Shown here: positions 31,174 to 40,544 of the stretch, in pieces
How positions within the stretch are numbered: the first letter of the stretch is position 1
How the letters are laid out: the number at the start of each line of letters is the position of its first letter
NCBI GenBank assembly: GCA_963771305.1
Contig: CAVYTS010000034.1
Coordinates: 248,001 to 312,000 of the forward strand
DNA: 64,000 bases
Direction: 5' to 3'
DNA from: CAJCIT01 sp963771305
GTDB taxonomy: Bacteria; Acidobacteriota; Terriglobia; Bryobacterales; Bryobacteraceae
Made by a program: the position numbers and the translations under genes
The notes under the pieces: model-generated
Databases searched by the model: none
Told to the model about the DNA's origin: nothing
Seen by the model: the letters and a program-made list of their open reading frames with translations, nothing else

Positions 31174-31434
31174 AACTTTGGGCAGCCTGCTCTCGGGGTC
31201 GGCTGGCGCGGGCGCAGATGGCTGACATGTTTGGGACTATTTGTGACAGCCGGGGCAAATCGACGGGGGCGTCGATTGCAGTCCGGGTACTACCCTACGA
31301 GAACTGCAAAGCCACCGAAAGCGGGTAAGACCGCATCGACTTGCTTTCGGGGCGGCTCCGCTTTTTCCCGCGCGGTAAAATTACTAGGGGAGCGGGCGAG
31401 TCTCGCTGGAGCAGTGGGCCGCAGGGGCGGCTGA

Positions 31435-32705
31435 GTGTTCGCCGGGTACTCGCACGTGGAGGTTCATGTGGTGCTGAGTCGTGCGAGCGGTGTGCTCATG
31501 GGGATGACGCTGCTGGGGTTCGCGGCGCTGGCGGCGCATTCTGCGCGTACGCCGAAGGAAGCGAGCCCGATCAACCATCGACTATCCCGAGGACGGCTCG
31601 GTTTTCCCGCCCGAACTCCTGGCGCCCACGTTCCTTTTTCGCGATCCGGCCGACGGTGTGGCCGTCTGGCGGGTTGAGGTCGGTTCCCCCGCGGCTCCGA
31701 AACCTATCCGGGTGCCGTCGCACGGGGAACCGCCGCAAATTGGAGAGATCGACAACACGCTGAGTGGCTTTGTTCCTCCCACTCTCACACCGGAGCAAGC
31801 AGCGGCGCACACATGGAAGCCCGACTTGCAGACCTGGGCGGAGATAAAGCGACGTTCCACCAAGTCTCCGGCAACGGTGGTCATCACGGGCTATCGCGAT
31901 GAGGCCATGATGGAGCCCGTCAGCCGCGGGCAGGTCACGATTCGCACGTCACCCGACCCAGTCGGTGCGCCCGTCTTCTTCCGCGATGTGCCGCTGCTAC
32001 CGCCGGCCGTCGACCTCCAAAGGCAGGAGCGCAGCGCCATCAAGCCCTTGCCGGACTCGGTCCTTCCCAGAATCAAGTGGCGCCTACGGTACATCGATGA
32101 GCTGCAGAGCCGGACGATGATGGAAGGAATTCCAACTTGCATCAATTGCCATTCGTTCTCAAAGGATGGCAAGGCACTCGGAATCGACGTGGATGGTCCA
32201 CTCAATGACAAGGCGCTGTATGCCCTGGTGCCGATCCAGAAAATCACCTCGATCAAGAACCAAAACGTGATCCGCTGGAGCGCCTTCAGCGAGGAAGGTT
32301 CTCCGAAGCGTTTCGGGTTCATGTCGCAGATATCGCCGGATGGCAACTACGTGGTGACCTCGCTCGAAGCCAAGGGCTGGAATGGTCCGCGGCTCCAGCG
32401 CTTGTTCTATGGCACGTATTGGAACTACGGCTTCGGTCAGGTCTTCTATCCCACCACCGGCATCCTGGCCTGGTACAGCAAGGAATCCGCCAAGCTGCAG
32501 CCGTTGCCGGGCGCGGACAATCCCGAATACGTTCATACCTCCGCGTTTTGGAGTCCCGATGGAAAGTACCTGGTCTTCTCCCGCGCCAAGGCCAAGGACG
32601 CTTGTACGCCCGACCAGAAGCCTGCCACGTACGCCAACGATCCCAACGAGACACAGATCCAATATGATCTCTACCGCATCCCGTTCAACGGCGGCAAGGG
32701 CGGCG
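31435..32705 (+). pseudogene. 5' half of a haem-motif, PD40-propeller/TPR gene, cut by an ISKra4 element
   Basis: A membrane or signal segment (GVLMGMTLLGFAALAAHSA) is followed after a one-base insertion (AA at 31573) by TIDYPEDGSVFPPELLAPTFLFRDP, a start seen in many secreted acidobacterial proteins. Then come one cytochrome-c-like CINCHS motif and TolB-like PD40 propeller repeats (QISPDGNYVVTS; WSPDGKYLVFSRA). The sequence stops at FNGGKGG where the element begins; it resumes in frame at 35614. The start is uncertain (GTG at 31435 or 31468). Confidence 0.85.
32697..32705. repeat. Target-site duplication, left copy (9 bp)
   Basis: AGGGCGGCG directly before the left inverted repeat; the identical 9 bp follow the right inverted repeat at 35605-35613. 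Removing the element and one copy joins the host gene in frame. Confidence 0.95.
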
Positions 32706-32726
32706 GGGTGCTTAACCGTTTTGGGG
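32706..32726 (+). repeat. Terminal inverted repeat, left
   Basis: 21 bp starting GGGTGCTTAACC and ending TTTTGGGG. It is the exact reverse complement of 35584-35604. Confidence 0.95.
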
Positions 32727-33125
32727 ACTGCGACCAGGCACCATACTGTAAGCCTCTGCTGGGTCCAAACTACTGCGCACGGTGATTTCTAGTTGGGTCA
32801 GGATGGGATGGGCGCGGCGGGGTAGATGAGAGCGGAGCCTAGCACAAGCTTCCGGCAGTTGATCGAGCGCTGCCAGAGTATCGCGGAGCATGGCGTGGAG
32901 ATCCAGGCTGGTGGGAGGTTGGTCCAAGGCCCAGAGAGCCTCCACATAATCGGCATCCAGTTCAAACAACTGGCCTATCAGGCGTTGGGGGATTTCTGCG
33001 GGCGACATCCGATCTAGGGCACGGAATAGAGCCAACAGATCGAGCCGGGCTTGCTCCAAGCGCGCTCGGAGGTCGACCGGGATTTCCGCCGTGGAACGGC
33101 GAGCCATAGCCCGAGCATGGCGCAT
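32712..33125 (-). CDS. Small accessory protein of the ISKra4-type element
   Basis: 137 residues (131 from ATG 33107). It is helical and leucine-rich: RARLEQARLDLLALFRALDRMSP, then IPQRLIGQLFELDADYVEALWAL. No named family is recognised. The gene follows the transposase gene by 28 bp and its stop codon lies inside the left inverted repeat, so it belongs to the element. Confidence 0.6.
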   Translation of the reverse strand: MRHARAMARRSTAEIPVDLRARLEQARLDLLALFRALDRMSPAEIPQRLIGQLFELDADYVEALWALDQPPTSLDLHAMLRDTLAALDQLPEACARLRSHLPRRAHPILTQLEITVRSSLDPAEAYSMVPGRSPQNG

Positions 33126-33153
33126 CGCATAGCCGAGGTCAACGGGTTGAGGA

Positions 33154-34524
33154 TTACAAGGAAACCATTTTCATGCGATCCAACAGCGCCCAGTCATCAT
33201 TCAACAACAACAGACGCAACGCGAGAAGACGCCGCGCCCCAGCCTCGCTCCAGCGCATTCCGGCTTGCCGCAGACGGGCGTGGACCACCTGTTTATGGGC
33301 GCTCTCCACAGCGCCGCTACCAATGCCATAGCCCAAGCGTAAATACTCGTCATAGCGCATGCGCCCAGCATTCTCACTGTAATAGCCGACCAGCGATTGC
33401 AGACTGGCGCGCAGTTCCTCGGTTTTAGGCCGCAGGCGTTTCAAAGCCGCGATTACGTCTTGCACCTTGCCTGCACGCAGATCTTCGGCAATCTGATGCA
33501 CCCAGCGGTCGGCTTGTGCGGAATCATCTCCGTAACGCAGGCGGGCAAAGGTCCAGGCGTGTTCCAGGGCATGCCAAAAATCGAGGATTTCGCAGCGGTT
33601 CACAAACATCGTGGCGCGGTTCCAGATCCATTCGGCGCCGTCGCCGACTATCACCACAACGGTGTGAGTGCCCACCCAACCCAATTCTCGCAACTGAGCG
33701 TACAAGCGTCGAAAGATCTCGTCGGCTTCCCCCAGACAGGTGACCAGAAATCGCCGGACCACCGATCGGCGCCCGGGCGAGGTTTCGACCCGTTCCCCCG
33801 GCAACAGCAGAACGCCGGTTTTCACTTCGCGGAAATGGCCCTCTTCGACCAGTGGCAAGGCGGGCAGTGGTTCCGTGCCCATCCGTCGGCGGCGGTGCGT
33901 GCGGACCTGCATTCCCAATGTGCAACCGTCGACTCCCAAAACCACCGCCGGCGGAGTCTCTGCTGCCAAACTACCTTCACTCCGGCTGTCAGCGTGGTAC
34001 TGGCTCAAGGCTTCACTGTAGTCAGCCGCCGCCTGCCCCAATCGCTGTGCCACCCGCCACACACCCATGGCGCTGATGGTCACTCCCAACAGCAACTGCG
34101 CTAAGCGCGCCGCCAGTTCGTAGGGCGCCACAGCGGCCAGCAGTCCCAACCGGCGGGCCAACGAGCCACAAATGCGCCCTGGTTCTACGCCCAGCAGATC
34201 CAGCAAGGGCCGCCGTTCCTGCTTGCACGACGAGCAACGGTACCGCGCCGGAGAGGCATGCAGCCGCCCCCAGTGCGCCAGCCAGGAAACCGGACGAGCA
34301 TCGTGATAACTCATGGGTCGGCCGCATCGGGGACACTCCGGCACCGTGGCGCAGGCCTGTTCGGCGACCGTGTTGACCTTACGCTGCAATGCCTCCAACA
34401 TCTGCGGCCTGTACTCCAACTCCACCTCACGTTCCAGTAGAACGAAGCGCGACGGCTGATCGGCGAGCCGAGGCCGGAGCGGTGGTTCCACCGGTTCCGG
34501 TTGAGACCGGCGCCGCTGCGCCAT
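33154..34524 (-). CDS. ISKra4-family transposase
   Basis: 456 residues. An N-terminal zinc-ribbon part (CPRCGRPMSYHDARP and CSSCKQERRPLLDLLG) is followed by the catalytic core: VVLGVDGCTLGMQ, VVIVGDGAEWIWNRA, ILDFWHALEHAW, and the family-defining YGIGSGAVESAHKQVVHARLRQAGMRWSEAGA in two consecutive segments. Acidic residues in VDG, GDGAEW and GSGAVES fit the DDE triad. The reading frame is intact. Confidence 0.9.
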   Translation of the reverse strand: MAQRRRSQPEPVEPPLRPRLADQPSRFVLLEREVELEYRPQMLEALQRKVNTVAEQACATVPECPRCGRPMSYHDARPVSWLAHWGRLHASPARYRCSSCKQERRPLLDLLGVEPGRICGSLARRLGLLAAVAPYELAARLAQLLLGVTISAMGVWRVAQRLGQAAADYSEALSQYHADSRSEGSLAAETPPAVVLGVDGCTLGMQVRTHRRRRMGTEPLPALPLVEEGHFREVKTGVLLLPGERVETSPGRRSVVRRFLVTCLGEADEIFRRLYAQLRELGWVGTHTVVVIVGDGAEWIWNRATMFVNRCEILDFWHALEHAWTFARLRYGDDSAQADRWVHQIAEDLRAGKVQDVIAALKRLRPKTEELRASLQSLVGYYSENAGRMRYDEYLRLGYGIGSGAVESAHKQVVHARLRQAGMRWSEAGARRLLALRLLLLNDDWALLDRMKMVSL

Positions 34525-34536
34525 GGCTATCTCCTT

Positions 34537-34917
34537 TCACTCCGACGATGTGTCGGCCGGAGCATGTCGACGCCGTTGTTGGCGTGCGAGCACCAGTAGT
34601 TGAGCGTTAATGACAAATAACTCGGCGACAGAGTCCTTGAATCCACGGCCCGCCTCGACACCGGGGCGGACCATGTCGCTCCACTCCGCAGGAATGGATT
34701 CGACGTGCTTCTTGCCGTCGGCCATGAAGGTGAGTGTGTAGAACGGATGAGCGGCCCCTTCGGCACAATGGCAGCCCGGTTTTCCGCACCGCCGATGGGA
34801 CAGTACCAGGGAGCCGGGGAGAGCGTCAGCGGGAATGCGGAGTCGCGCCAAGAGTCGGCGTTTGCGGCGCTTCAAGGCGCCGGCCTCTGGCCCTACGGGT
34901 GAGTCTGGAACTGCCAT
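34537..34917 (-). CDS. DUF6788-type transposon accessory protein
   Basis: 126 residues from ATG 34917. Core motif LPGSLVLSHRRCGKPGCHCAEG followed by HPFYTLTFMADGKKHVESIP; the CGxPxCxCxxG cluster looks like a small zinc knuckle. It is the first gene of the element operon and ends 12 bp before the transposase start. A second member of the same family occurs with a different transposase at 54767-55051. Confidence 0.75.
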   Translation of the reverse strand: MAVPDSPVGPEAGALKRRKRRLLARLRIPADALPGSLVLSHRRCGKPGCHCAEGAAHPFYTLTFMADGKKHVESIPAEWSDMVRPGVEAGRGFKDSVAELFVINAQLLVLARQQRRRHAPADTSSE

Positions 34918-35060
34918 CTGATAGTAATAATACAATCAGAATCCAGATAGAACAAGCCCAATCTGAAATGTTTTATCGAACCCGAGGCACGACCGAAGCA
35001 CAAGGCCTGGACTATACTTTTAGAATCGCAGAGTGAAGCTAAAAACGGCGCAATCGTCCA

Positions 35061-35485
35061 AACTACATCCGCCAAATCATCGATGAGGCCGGTACGTTTC
35101 TCACCAGGTTCGGGGCGTACCAGGATGGAATGGCGCTCTACCGAACAGCGGTGAAGAGATACCCTGACGATCCCGCGTTATTCCAAGGCTCGGCTACTGC
35201 GCCAGCAAGGCAGGTTTGCACGAGGAAGCGGTGTCCGCGAACCGGCGGGCACTGGAACTCGAACCGGAGAATCAGAAGTTGGTCAACGACCTCGGCTGGA
35301 CTCTCTTACAGGCCGGCCGCCTCCCGCAGGCTAGGGAAGCCCTGGAGCGGGCGGTCTCGATGGATCCGAGCGGTGAGTTGGCGAAAGAGAATCTGCGTTA
35401 TTGCAGGCAGCGGGTCGCACGGACGAAGCTTGACGAAGGGGGGAACTCTCAACCGGCTCGCCGTGCTCCTCGCACACCCCGCTGA
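35061..35485 (+). pseudogene. TPR gene fragment carried inside the transposon
   Basis: Two frames joined by a one-base deletion near 35190 give TPR sequence: AYQDGMALYRTAVKRYPDDPALFQG, then YCASKAGLHEEAVSANRRALELEPENQKLVNDLGWTLLQAGRLPQAREALERAVSMDPS. There is no credible start. It lies between the DUF6788 gene and the right inverted repeat, in the opposite direction to the transposase. Confidence 0.75.
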
Positions 35486-35583
35486 AAAACGGACGCCATC
35501 GTTACCCTTCACAACGAATACGGTTGGCCGGTGGTCGCGGCATCGAGACACCAAGGTGGGCAGCAGTGGTCGCCACCAGCCGC

Positions 35584-35604
35584 CCCCAAAACGGTTAAGC
35601 ACCC
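35584..35604 (-). repeat. Terminal inverted repeat, right
   Basis: Reverse complement of the left repeat over 21 bp, ending AAGCACCC on the plus strand directly before the right target duplication. Confidence 0.95.
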
Positions 35605-35613
35605 AGGGCGGCG
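35605..35613. repeat. Target-site duplication, right copy (9 bp)
   Basis: AGGGCGGCG, identical to 32697-32705. The perfect match suggests a recent insertion. Confidence 0.95.
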
Positions 35614-36840
35614 TAGCCGAGAGAATCGTGGGAGCTTCCGAGAACGGCATGAGCAACGACTTTCCGAAGGTCTCACCGGACGGTAAGTGGATCGTCTTCG
35701 TTCGGAACAAATGCGGGCTCTTAATTAATGCGTCCGGACAGCAAGCTCTACATCGTTCCCGCGACCGGCGGCAAGGAACGGCCGCTGCGCAGCAACCTGG
35801 CGGTGATGAACTCCTGGCACAGTTTTTCGCCCAATGGACGATGGCTGGTGTTTTCTTCGAAAACGCCGACGCTATACACCAGGCTTTACCTCACCCACAT
35901 CGACGAGGAGGGCAACAGCACGCCGGCCATTCTCATCGACAATACGACCGCTGCGAACCGCGCTGCGAACATCCCCGAGTTTGTGAACATACCCGCGGGC
36001 GGCATGGAGAAACTGGAAGCGCCGGCCACCGATTTCTACCGGCTTTACAACATCGCCTCCGGCCTCGCGGAAAAGAAACAATACGATGAGGCGATTCCGG
36101 CTTGGCGGCAGGCTCTCGATAACGAGCCGACCGACGCGCGCGCCCACAATAGCCTGGGCAACGCGCTGGTCGCCGCCGGGAAGATGGAGGAAGCGTTGCA
36201 GGAGTATCGGACGGCCGTCCAGTTGGACCCGTCTTCCTCCAAGGCTTTTAACAACCTCGGCGGGTCACTCGCACAGATGGGCCGCATGGACGAGGCGATT
36301 GCACAGTTCCGCAAGGCGGTGGAAATCAACCCAGCGAACGCCAGCGCTCAGACCAATCTCGGAGGCGCGTTAGCACAGACCGGCCATCTGGACGAAGCGA
36401 TAGAGCATTGCCGGGTAGGGCTGGAACTCGATCCCAAGCTGGCCGATGCGGAAAGCAACATGGGCGTAGTTCTGTTCATGAGCAACGACCCGGATGGAGC
36501 CATCGACCATATGGCGAAAGCTGTCGCTCTGCAACCAGATGACATCCAATACCGGCTCAATCTGGCGCGAGTCCTGGCTTCGAAAGGCCGATTCGCGGAT
36601 GCGGTGCCGCATTTGGAGGAGGCGGTCAAACTGACGAACGCACGCGAGCCGGCCTTCCTGGCTATGCTTGCTGCGCTGTACGCTGAAACCGGCCGCTTTT
36701 CGGAAGCTGTCATGATGACCCACCGCGGCATCGACGTTGCTACGCCCGGCCGCGACGACAAAATGATTCAGGGCCTGAACGCGAGTTTGGCACGCTATGA
36801 AGCGCAGGCGGGGCAGAGGGCAAATCCCTCTGGGCCATAG
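35614..36840 (+). pseudogene. 3' half of the PD40-propeller/TPR gene
   Basis: Continues the host gene after the element: VAERIVGASENGMSNDFPKVSPDGKWIVFV is one further propeller blade. A 4-bp tandem duplication (TTAA at 35721-35728) then shifts the frame; from 35728 it reads MRPDSKLYIVPATGG, SWHSFSPNGRWLVFSSK and TAANRAANIPEFVN. The C-terminal part is a run of TPR units (for example AHNSLGNALVAAGKMEEALQEYRTAVQLDPS). The intact parent would be an exported propeller-TPR protein with a haem motif. Confidence 0.85.
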
Positions 36841-36977
36841 CATGAGTAGATCATCGACAAAACGCGTTCCCGAACAGCATCAACCAAGTGTTCTCATACA
36901 ATAAAACTGGGGTGAAGGGGTTTATCAGTTGCGTCGTGATCGGCGTGGCGCCCGTAACGTTGGCAGCCGGAGGAGGC

Positions 36978-37145
36978 ACGCTCGCCGCGGTTTATGCCCG
37001 GCTGGGCAGGTTGAGTGACGCCATCGAAACGGCCCGCAAGTCGCAGCGCACTGCTCAGGAACGAAACCAGACGGACTTGGTGCAGGCGCTCGGGCAGAGT
37101 ATCGCAAGCTACGAGGCCGCGCAAGGTCAAGCCAGCGGAAAATAA
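36978..37145 (+). pseudogene. Remnant of a TPR protein C-terminus
   Basis: About 55 codons: TLAAVYARLGRLSDAIETARKSQ and then LVQALGQSIASYEAAQ, which resembles the last TPR unit and tail of the gene just upstream. The sequence between 36841 and 36977 has no similar content, so this is probably a leftover of a second, deleted paralogue. Confidence 0.5.
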
Positions 37146-37164
37146 AGGCCTCCGGTCACCACCC

Positions 37165-38964
37165 TCATTTCGCCCGCGGCACCTCCTCAAAGTGCAACAA
37201 CTGTTCAGCCGGCTTGCTCTTGCCTTTGGGCGGTGGCGCAGCTGACGGTGCGGGTGTGATAACTTCCGGCTTGACCTTCACATAGGGCTCCAGTTTCGGT
37301 GGAAGGGCATCGGGTTCCAGCAGCCACACGCTTCGGCCGGTATAGTACTGCTGTAGCTTTTCGTTCTCTTGAGCGCCGAGATCGCGCGCCCACACAATGC
37401 GGGCATGGTCGATGTCGGCTTGGTTGTAGACCCACTCATCCTGAAATACGTGCTGGGGCCAGTATTGAACGAACACCAGCACCTGGCCCGAAATCTTCGC
37501 AAGCTGGTCCGTGATCTGAATCCGTCGTTCTGGGTTGGCGTGGTTGATGGCATCCCACGTCTCGTAAGACCGCGCTTCCATCGAAAAGTCGGCCGTGTCG
37601 AAAACGTGCATGCCGTACCAGAAGATGAAATGCGCGGCGCATAGAAACAGCAACACCAGCCCGGCCTCTTGCCGTAGCTGGTAAATCCGCCGCAGTCCTT
37701 CGACGCTGATCAATACAAAAAGGCAGGTCACCGCCGCCAGATAGTGCAGTTGAAATGCCGGAAAAAAGTTGGTTCCCAATGCGAAGAGAGCGAGCGTGAT
37801 GCCCACCCACGCGAAGCGCCACTGCCGCATAGCCGGGACGAATGCGAGGATCGCCAGGTAGAGCGGTGGAAGGACGAAAAAACGGTAATAGCGGACGCGG
37901 TACTGCAGCCGTTCGAAATAAGTACGTAGGGACTCGGGACCTGCTGCCCGAAATGCCAGTTGGGATTTGTAGCCGAGTTCCTGCTGCGGCGTCAGGTCGA
38001 CGTGTGGAACCGGGTTGGCCTGGAACGTCAGTGCAGCCGGCACGCCGTATTGATATTGACTCAGTTGATACGGAAGCGTAGTCCAATTGCCGGTCACACT
38101 TTTGTCCTGGACTAGCGTGATTCCTAAAGCCAGCGCCACGGCAACGCCCACCACCGGCACGGTCCGCTGCAACAGCGTTTTCGCTTGCGGGCAGTGCCGC
38201 AACGTCGGAACCAGAAACAAGGCCACCGAGAGAAACAGGAACACGGATTCGAACGGCCTGATGAGTAAGTGCAGTGCCAGTCCAGCGCCCAGCGCAATTG
38301 GATATCGCCAGCGCGCCGATTCCGAACTTCGCGGCAACGCGCCGAGCACCAGGCACCCCGCCGCGGCACCCAACGCGCCACCCCAATAGCTGTTCATCCA
38401 CTGGGTCAGCGGCCCGAATTCGAAGACCGCCACCATCCCACCGGCAAGCGCCCATCCCGGACTCGCCCAACCGCGTAACATCCAGTAGCAAAGCGAGCAG
38501 AAAGCCGCAGTTGAAAGCAGAACTCCCGCCCAGGGAGTCAAGAAAACAGCGCGGCCCACAGCGAGCATCAGACCCTGGCCTATTGGGTAAATGGAGCTAT
38601 AGGTGGGCTGCTGCAGCGTGAAAAAGGTTTCGAAAAACTGGTGCAGCGGATGAGCTGGATTGGCGAATCGCCAGTGCCGCAGCGTATCCGCAACCAGCAG
38701 GTGCCCAAATTCGTCATAGATATTCGGCACTGGGACCGGGTGGTGCGGCAGCAGGAGAAGCCGGAGGACAATGGGCAGAACGGCAAGCAACACCATTGAC
38801 CACACACCGTTTTCCGCCAGCCGCCGGCCGTACCGCTCAATCCATGGCCGCCATGCCATCGCCAGACCCGTCAGCATCAGCGCCAGGAACAATTCTAAAT
38901 AATCGGCAGCGCCAAACCCAATTGGATTGTGCATCGGAAGTAACGATTGAAAGAAGCTCGGCAT
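37165..38964 (-). CDS. Multi-pass membrane protein, glycosyltransferase-39-like
   Basis: About 599 residues from ATG 38964 (a TTG at 39036 would add 24). At least ten hydrophobic segments are visible, with an acidic loop NIYDEFGHLLVADTLRHWRFANPAHP between the early ones, reminiscent of the DE-type loop of PMT/GT39-type lipid-linked sugar transferases. The C-terminal 100 residues are soluble and end in a proline/lysine-rich tail. It is divergent from the methyltransferase and GT2 genes, which suggests a role in surface glycan or glycolipid assembly; this is inference. Confidence 0.7.
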   Translation of the reverse strand: MPSFFQSLLPMHNPIGFGAADYLELFLALMLTGLAMAWRPWIERYGRRLAENGVWSMVLLAVLPIVLRLLLLPHHPVPVPNIYDEFGHLLVADTLRHWRFANPAHPLHQFFETFFTLQQPTYSSIYPIGQGLMLAVGRAVFLTPWAGVLLSTAAFCSLCYWMLRGWASPGWALAGGMVAVFEFGPLTQWMNSYWGGALGAAAGCLVLGALPRSSESARWRYPIALGAGLALHLLIRPFESVFLFLSVALFLVPTLRHCPQAKTLLQRTVPVVGVAVALALGITLVQDKSVTGNWTTLPYQLSQYQYGVPAALTFQANPVPHVDLTPQQELGYKSQLAFRAAGPESLRTYFERLQYRVRYYRFFVLPPLYLAILAFVPAMRQWRFAWVGITLALFALGTNFFPAFQLHYLAAVTCLFVLISVEGLRRIYQLRQEAGLVLLFLCAAHFIFWYGMHVFDTADFSMEARSYETWDAINHANPERRIQITDQLAKISGQVLVFVQYWPQHVFQDEWVYNQADIDHARIVWARDLGAQENEKLQQYYTGRSVWLLEPDALPPKLEPYVKVKPEVITPAPSAAPPPKGKSKPAEQLLHFEEVPRAK

Positions 38965-39056
38965 CTGTACGGGGCTTCGTAGGTAAACGAGTATCCTAGG
39001 CAACAAGAACCGGGCAACAAGAACCCAGGCGAACAAGTACTAAGATACGCACTGCG

Positions 39057-39770
39057 ATGAATTCCAGTTACACCATCGAGGATCAGCGCCTGATGTCGCC
39101 GGCGAAAAACTATTTCGCCTGGCAGTGTAGCCTCGTGACCCGCGAGTTGGGCGAACGCGTCGTCGAGATCGGCTGCGGGATTGGCAACTTTACAGGAATG
39201 CTGCTGGACGGGCGGGCAGTGCTGGCTTTGGATGCCGAGCCCCTCTGCGTCGAGCAGATCAGGTCGCGTTACGTCTCGGCCAACCTGGATGCTCTGAACT
39301 TTGATTGGGCTGCGGCCGGTTGGGACCAGCGCTTACGTCCACGCCTGGAGGCCTTCCGTCCGGATTCCTGCGTCTGCCTCAATGTGCTGGAGCATATCGA
39401 GGACGACCGGGAAGCGCTTCTTCGCATGGCCGCGATCCTCCAACCGGGCGGCGTCATCGTGCTCTTGGTGCCTGCGTTTCCAGCCCTATACGGCCCCATC
39501 GACAAGCAACTGGGACACCATCGCCGCTATACCCGCAAATCCGTGCGACAGTTGGCCGCGGCCACCGGTTTGCAAATCAAGAGCTCGCATTACATGAACG
39601 CCATCGGCTTCTTCGGCTGGTGGGTGAACGCGCATGTGCTCAAACGGGACGCTCAGTCGGCCGGCCAGATTGGCATCTTCGATCGCTACATCGTTCCGCT
39701 TTCGTCGCGTCTCGAAGGGCTGATCCCTCCCCCGTTTGGCCAATCGTTGCTGGTCGTGTTACGCAAATAG
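39057..39770 (+). CDS. SAM-dependent methyltransferase, class I
   Basis: 237 residues. SAM-binding motif VVEIGCGIGNFTGMLL, acidic loop LALDAEPLC, motif IV CLNVLEHIEDDREALLRMAAILQPGG. The pattern fits small-molecule or lipid-linked methyltransferases of the UbiE-like superfamily. It is followed 15 bp later by the GT2 gene in the same direction. Confidence 0.88.
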   Translation: MNSSYTIEDQRLMSPAKNYFAWQCSLVTRELGERVVEIGCGIGNFTGMLLDGRAVLALDAEPLCVEQIRSRYVSANLDALNFDWAAAGWDQRLRPRLEAFRPDSCVCLNVLEHIEDDREALLRMAAILQPGGVIVLLVPAFPALYGPIDKQLGHHRRYTRKSVRQLAAATGLQIKSSHYMNAIGFFGWWVNAHVLKRDAQSAGQIGIFDRYIVPLSSRLEGLIPPPFGQSLLVVLRK

Positions 39771-39785
39771 CGCGTTGCGCAAAAC

Positions 39786-40496
39786 GTGAAAGTCTCGATC
39801 CTGATACCGGTCTATAACGAGTTCCCTACGTTCCCGCAAGTATTGGAACGAGTTCGCAGCGCGCCGCTCCCTGCCGGCTGCACCCGCGAGATCATTGTCG
39901 TGGACGATGGCTCGACCGATGGCACCGCCGCCGTGCTCAGACAGTACGCCGATGCCGGTATCGTAACGGGACACTACTCCTCTTCGAACTCAGGCAAAGG
40001 CACGGCGCTCCGTATCGGGATTGGACTCGCCTCGGGCGACATCATCATCACGCAGGATGGCGACCTGGAGTATGATCCGCAAGACTACGCGCGGCTACTG
40101 GAACCACTACTGTCGAAAAAGGCCGATATCGTTTACGGTTCACGGTTCCTGGGAAGCCCCACCGGCATGGCCTGGAAGAATCGTATTGCCAATGCGATTC
40201 TCACCACCACGGCGAACGTTCTTTATAACGCCCGGATCACGGACGAAGCGACCGCATACAAGGCCTTTCGCTCGCATCTTCTGCGCGGCTTGCGCCTGGA
40301 ATGCCGCCGCTTCGAGTTTTGCCCGGAAGTCACAGCGAAGCTGCGGCGTCTCGGCCACCGCATTAACGAGGTGCCCATTAGCTATAACGCGCGCGGCATC
40401 GCCGACGGCAAAAAGATCCGCGCCTGGGATGGCTTCGAAGCTCTGTGGACTCTGGTCAAGTACCGCTTTGCTCCGCGCCGTCGCCTGCTCCTCTAA
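39786..40496 (+). CDS. GT2 glycosyltransferase, dolichol-phosphate mannose synthase-like
   Basis: 236 residues: VSILIPVYNEFPTFPQVLERV, EIIVVDDGSTDGT, GKGTALRIGIGLASGDIIITQDGDLEYDPQDY and VYGSRFLGSP. The DGD motif binds the metal and nucleotide sugar. It probably transfers a sugar from a nucleotide donor to a polyprenyl phosphate, which the adjacent GT39-like membrane protein could use. No C-terminal membrane anchor is seen. Confidence 0.92.
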   Translation: MKVSILIPVYNEFPTFPQVLERVRSAPLPAGCTREIIVVDDGSTDGTAAVLRQYADAGIVTGHYSSSNSGKGTALRIGIGLASGDIIITQDGDLEYDPQDYARLLEPLLSKKADIVYGSRFLGSPTGMAWKNRIANAILTTTANVLYNARITDEATAYKAFRSHLLRGLRLECRRFEFCPEVTAKLRRLGHRINEVPISYNARGIADGKKIRAWDGFEALWTLVKYRFAPRRRLLL

Positions 40497-40544
40497 CGCA
40501 GCCCGGACGTGTTCAACCCCTCACCGGCACGGCAGCCGTGCAGT

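Larger units (their letters stand above)
32706..35604. mobile_element. ISKra4-type transposon with TPR passenger, 2,899 bp
   Basis: Bounded by inverted repeats that start GGGTGCTTAACC and match over 21 bp, and flanked by a perfect 9-bp duplication. The minus strand carries a DUF6788 protein, the transposase and a small helical protein. Between the DUF6788 start (34917) and the right end lie about 650 bp with a TPR gene fragment on the plus strand, which is unusual cargo. The element sits inside a host gene, whose frame continues across it. Confidence 0.92.

Noticed and set aside
35130..36089. A single 319-codon gene across the right end of the ISKra4 element
   Set aside because: The frame joins cargo, inverted repeat and host gene; it is a fusion created by the insertion, not a gene.
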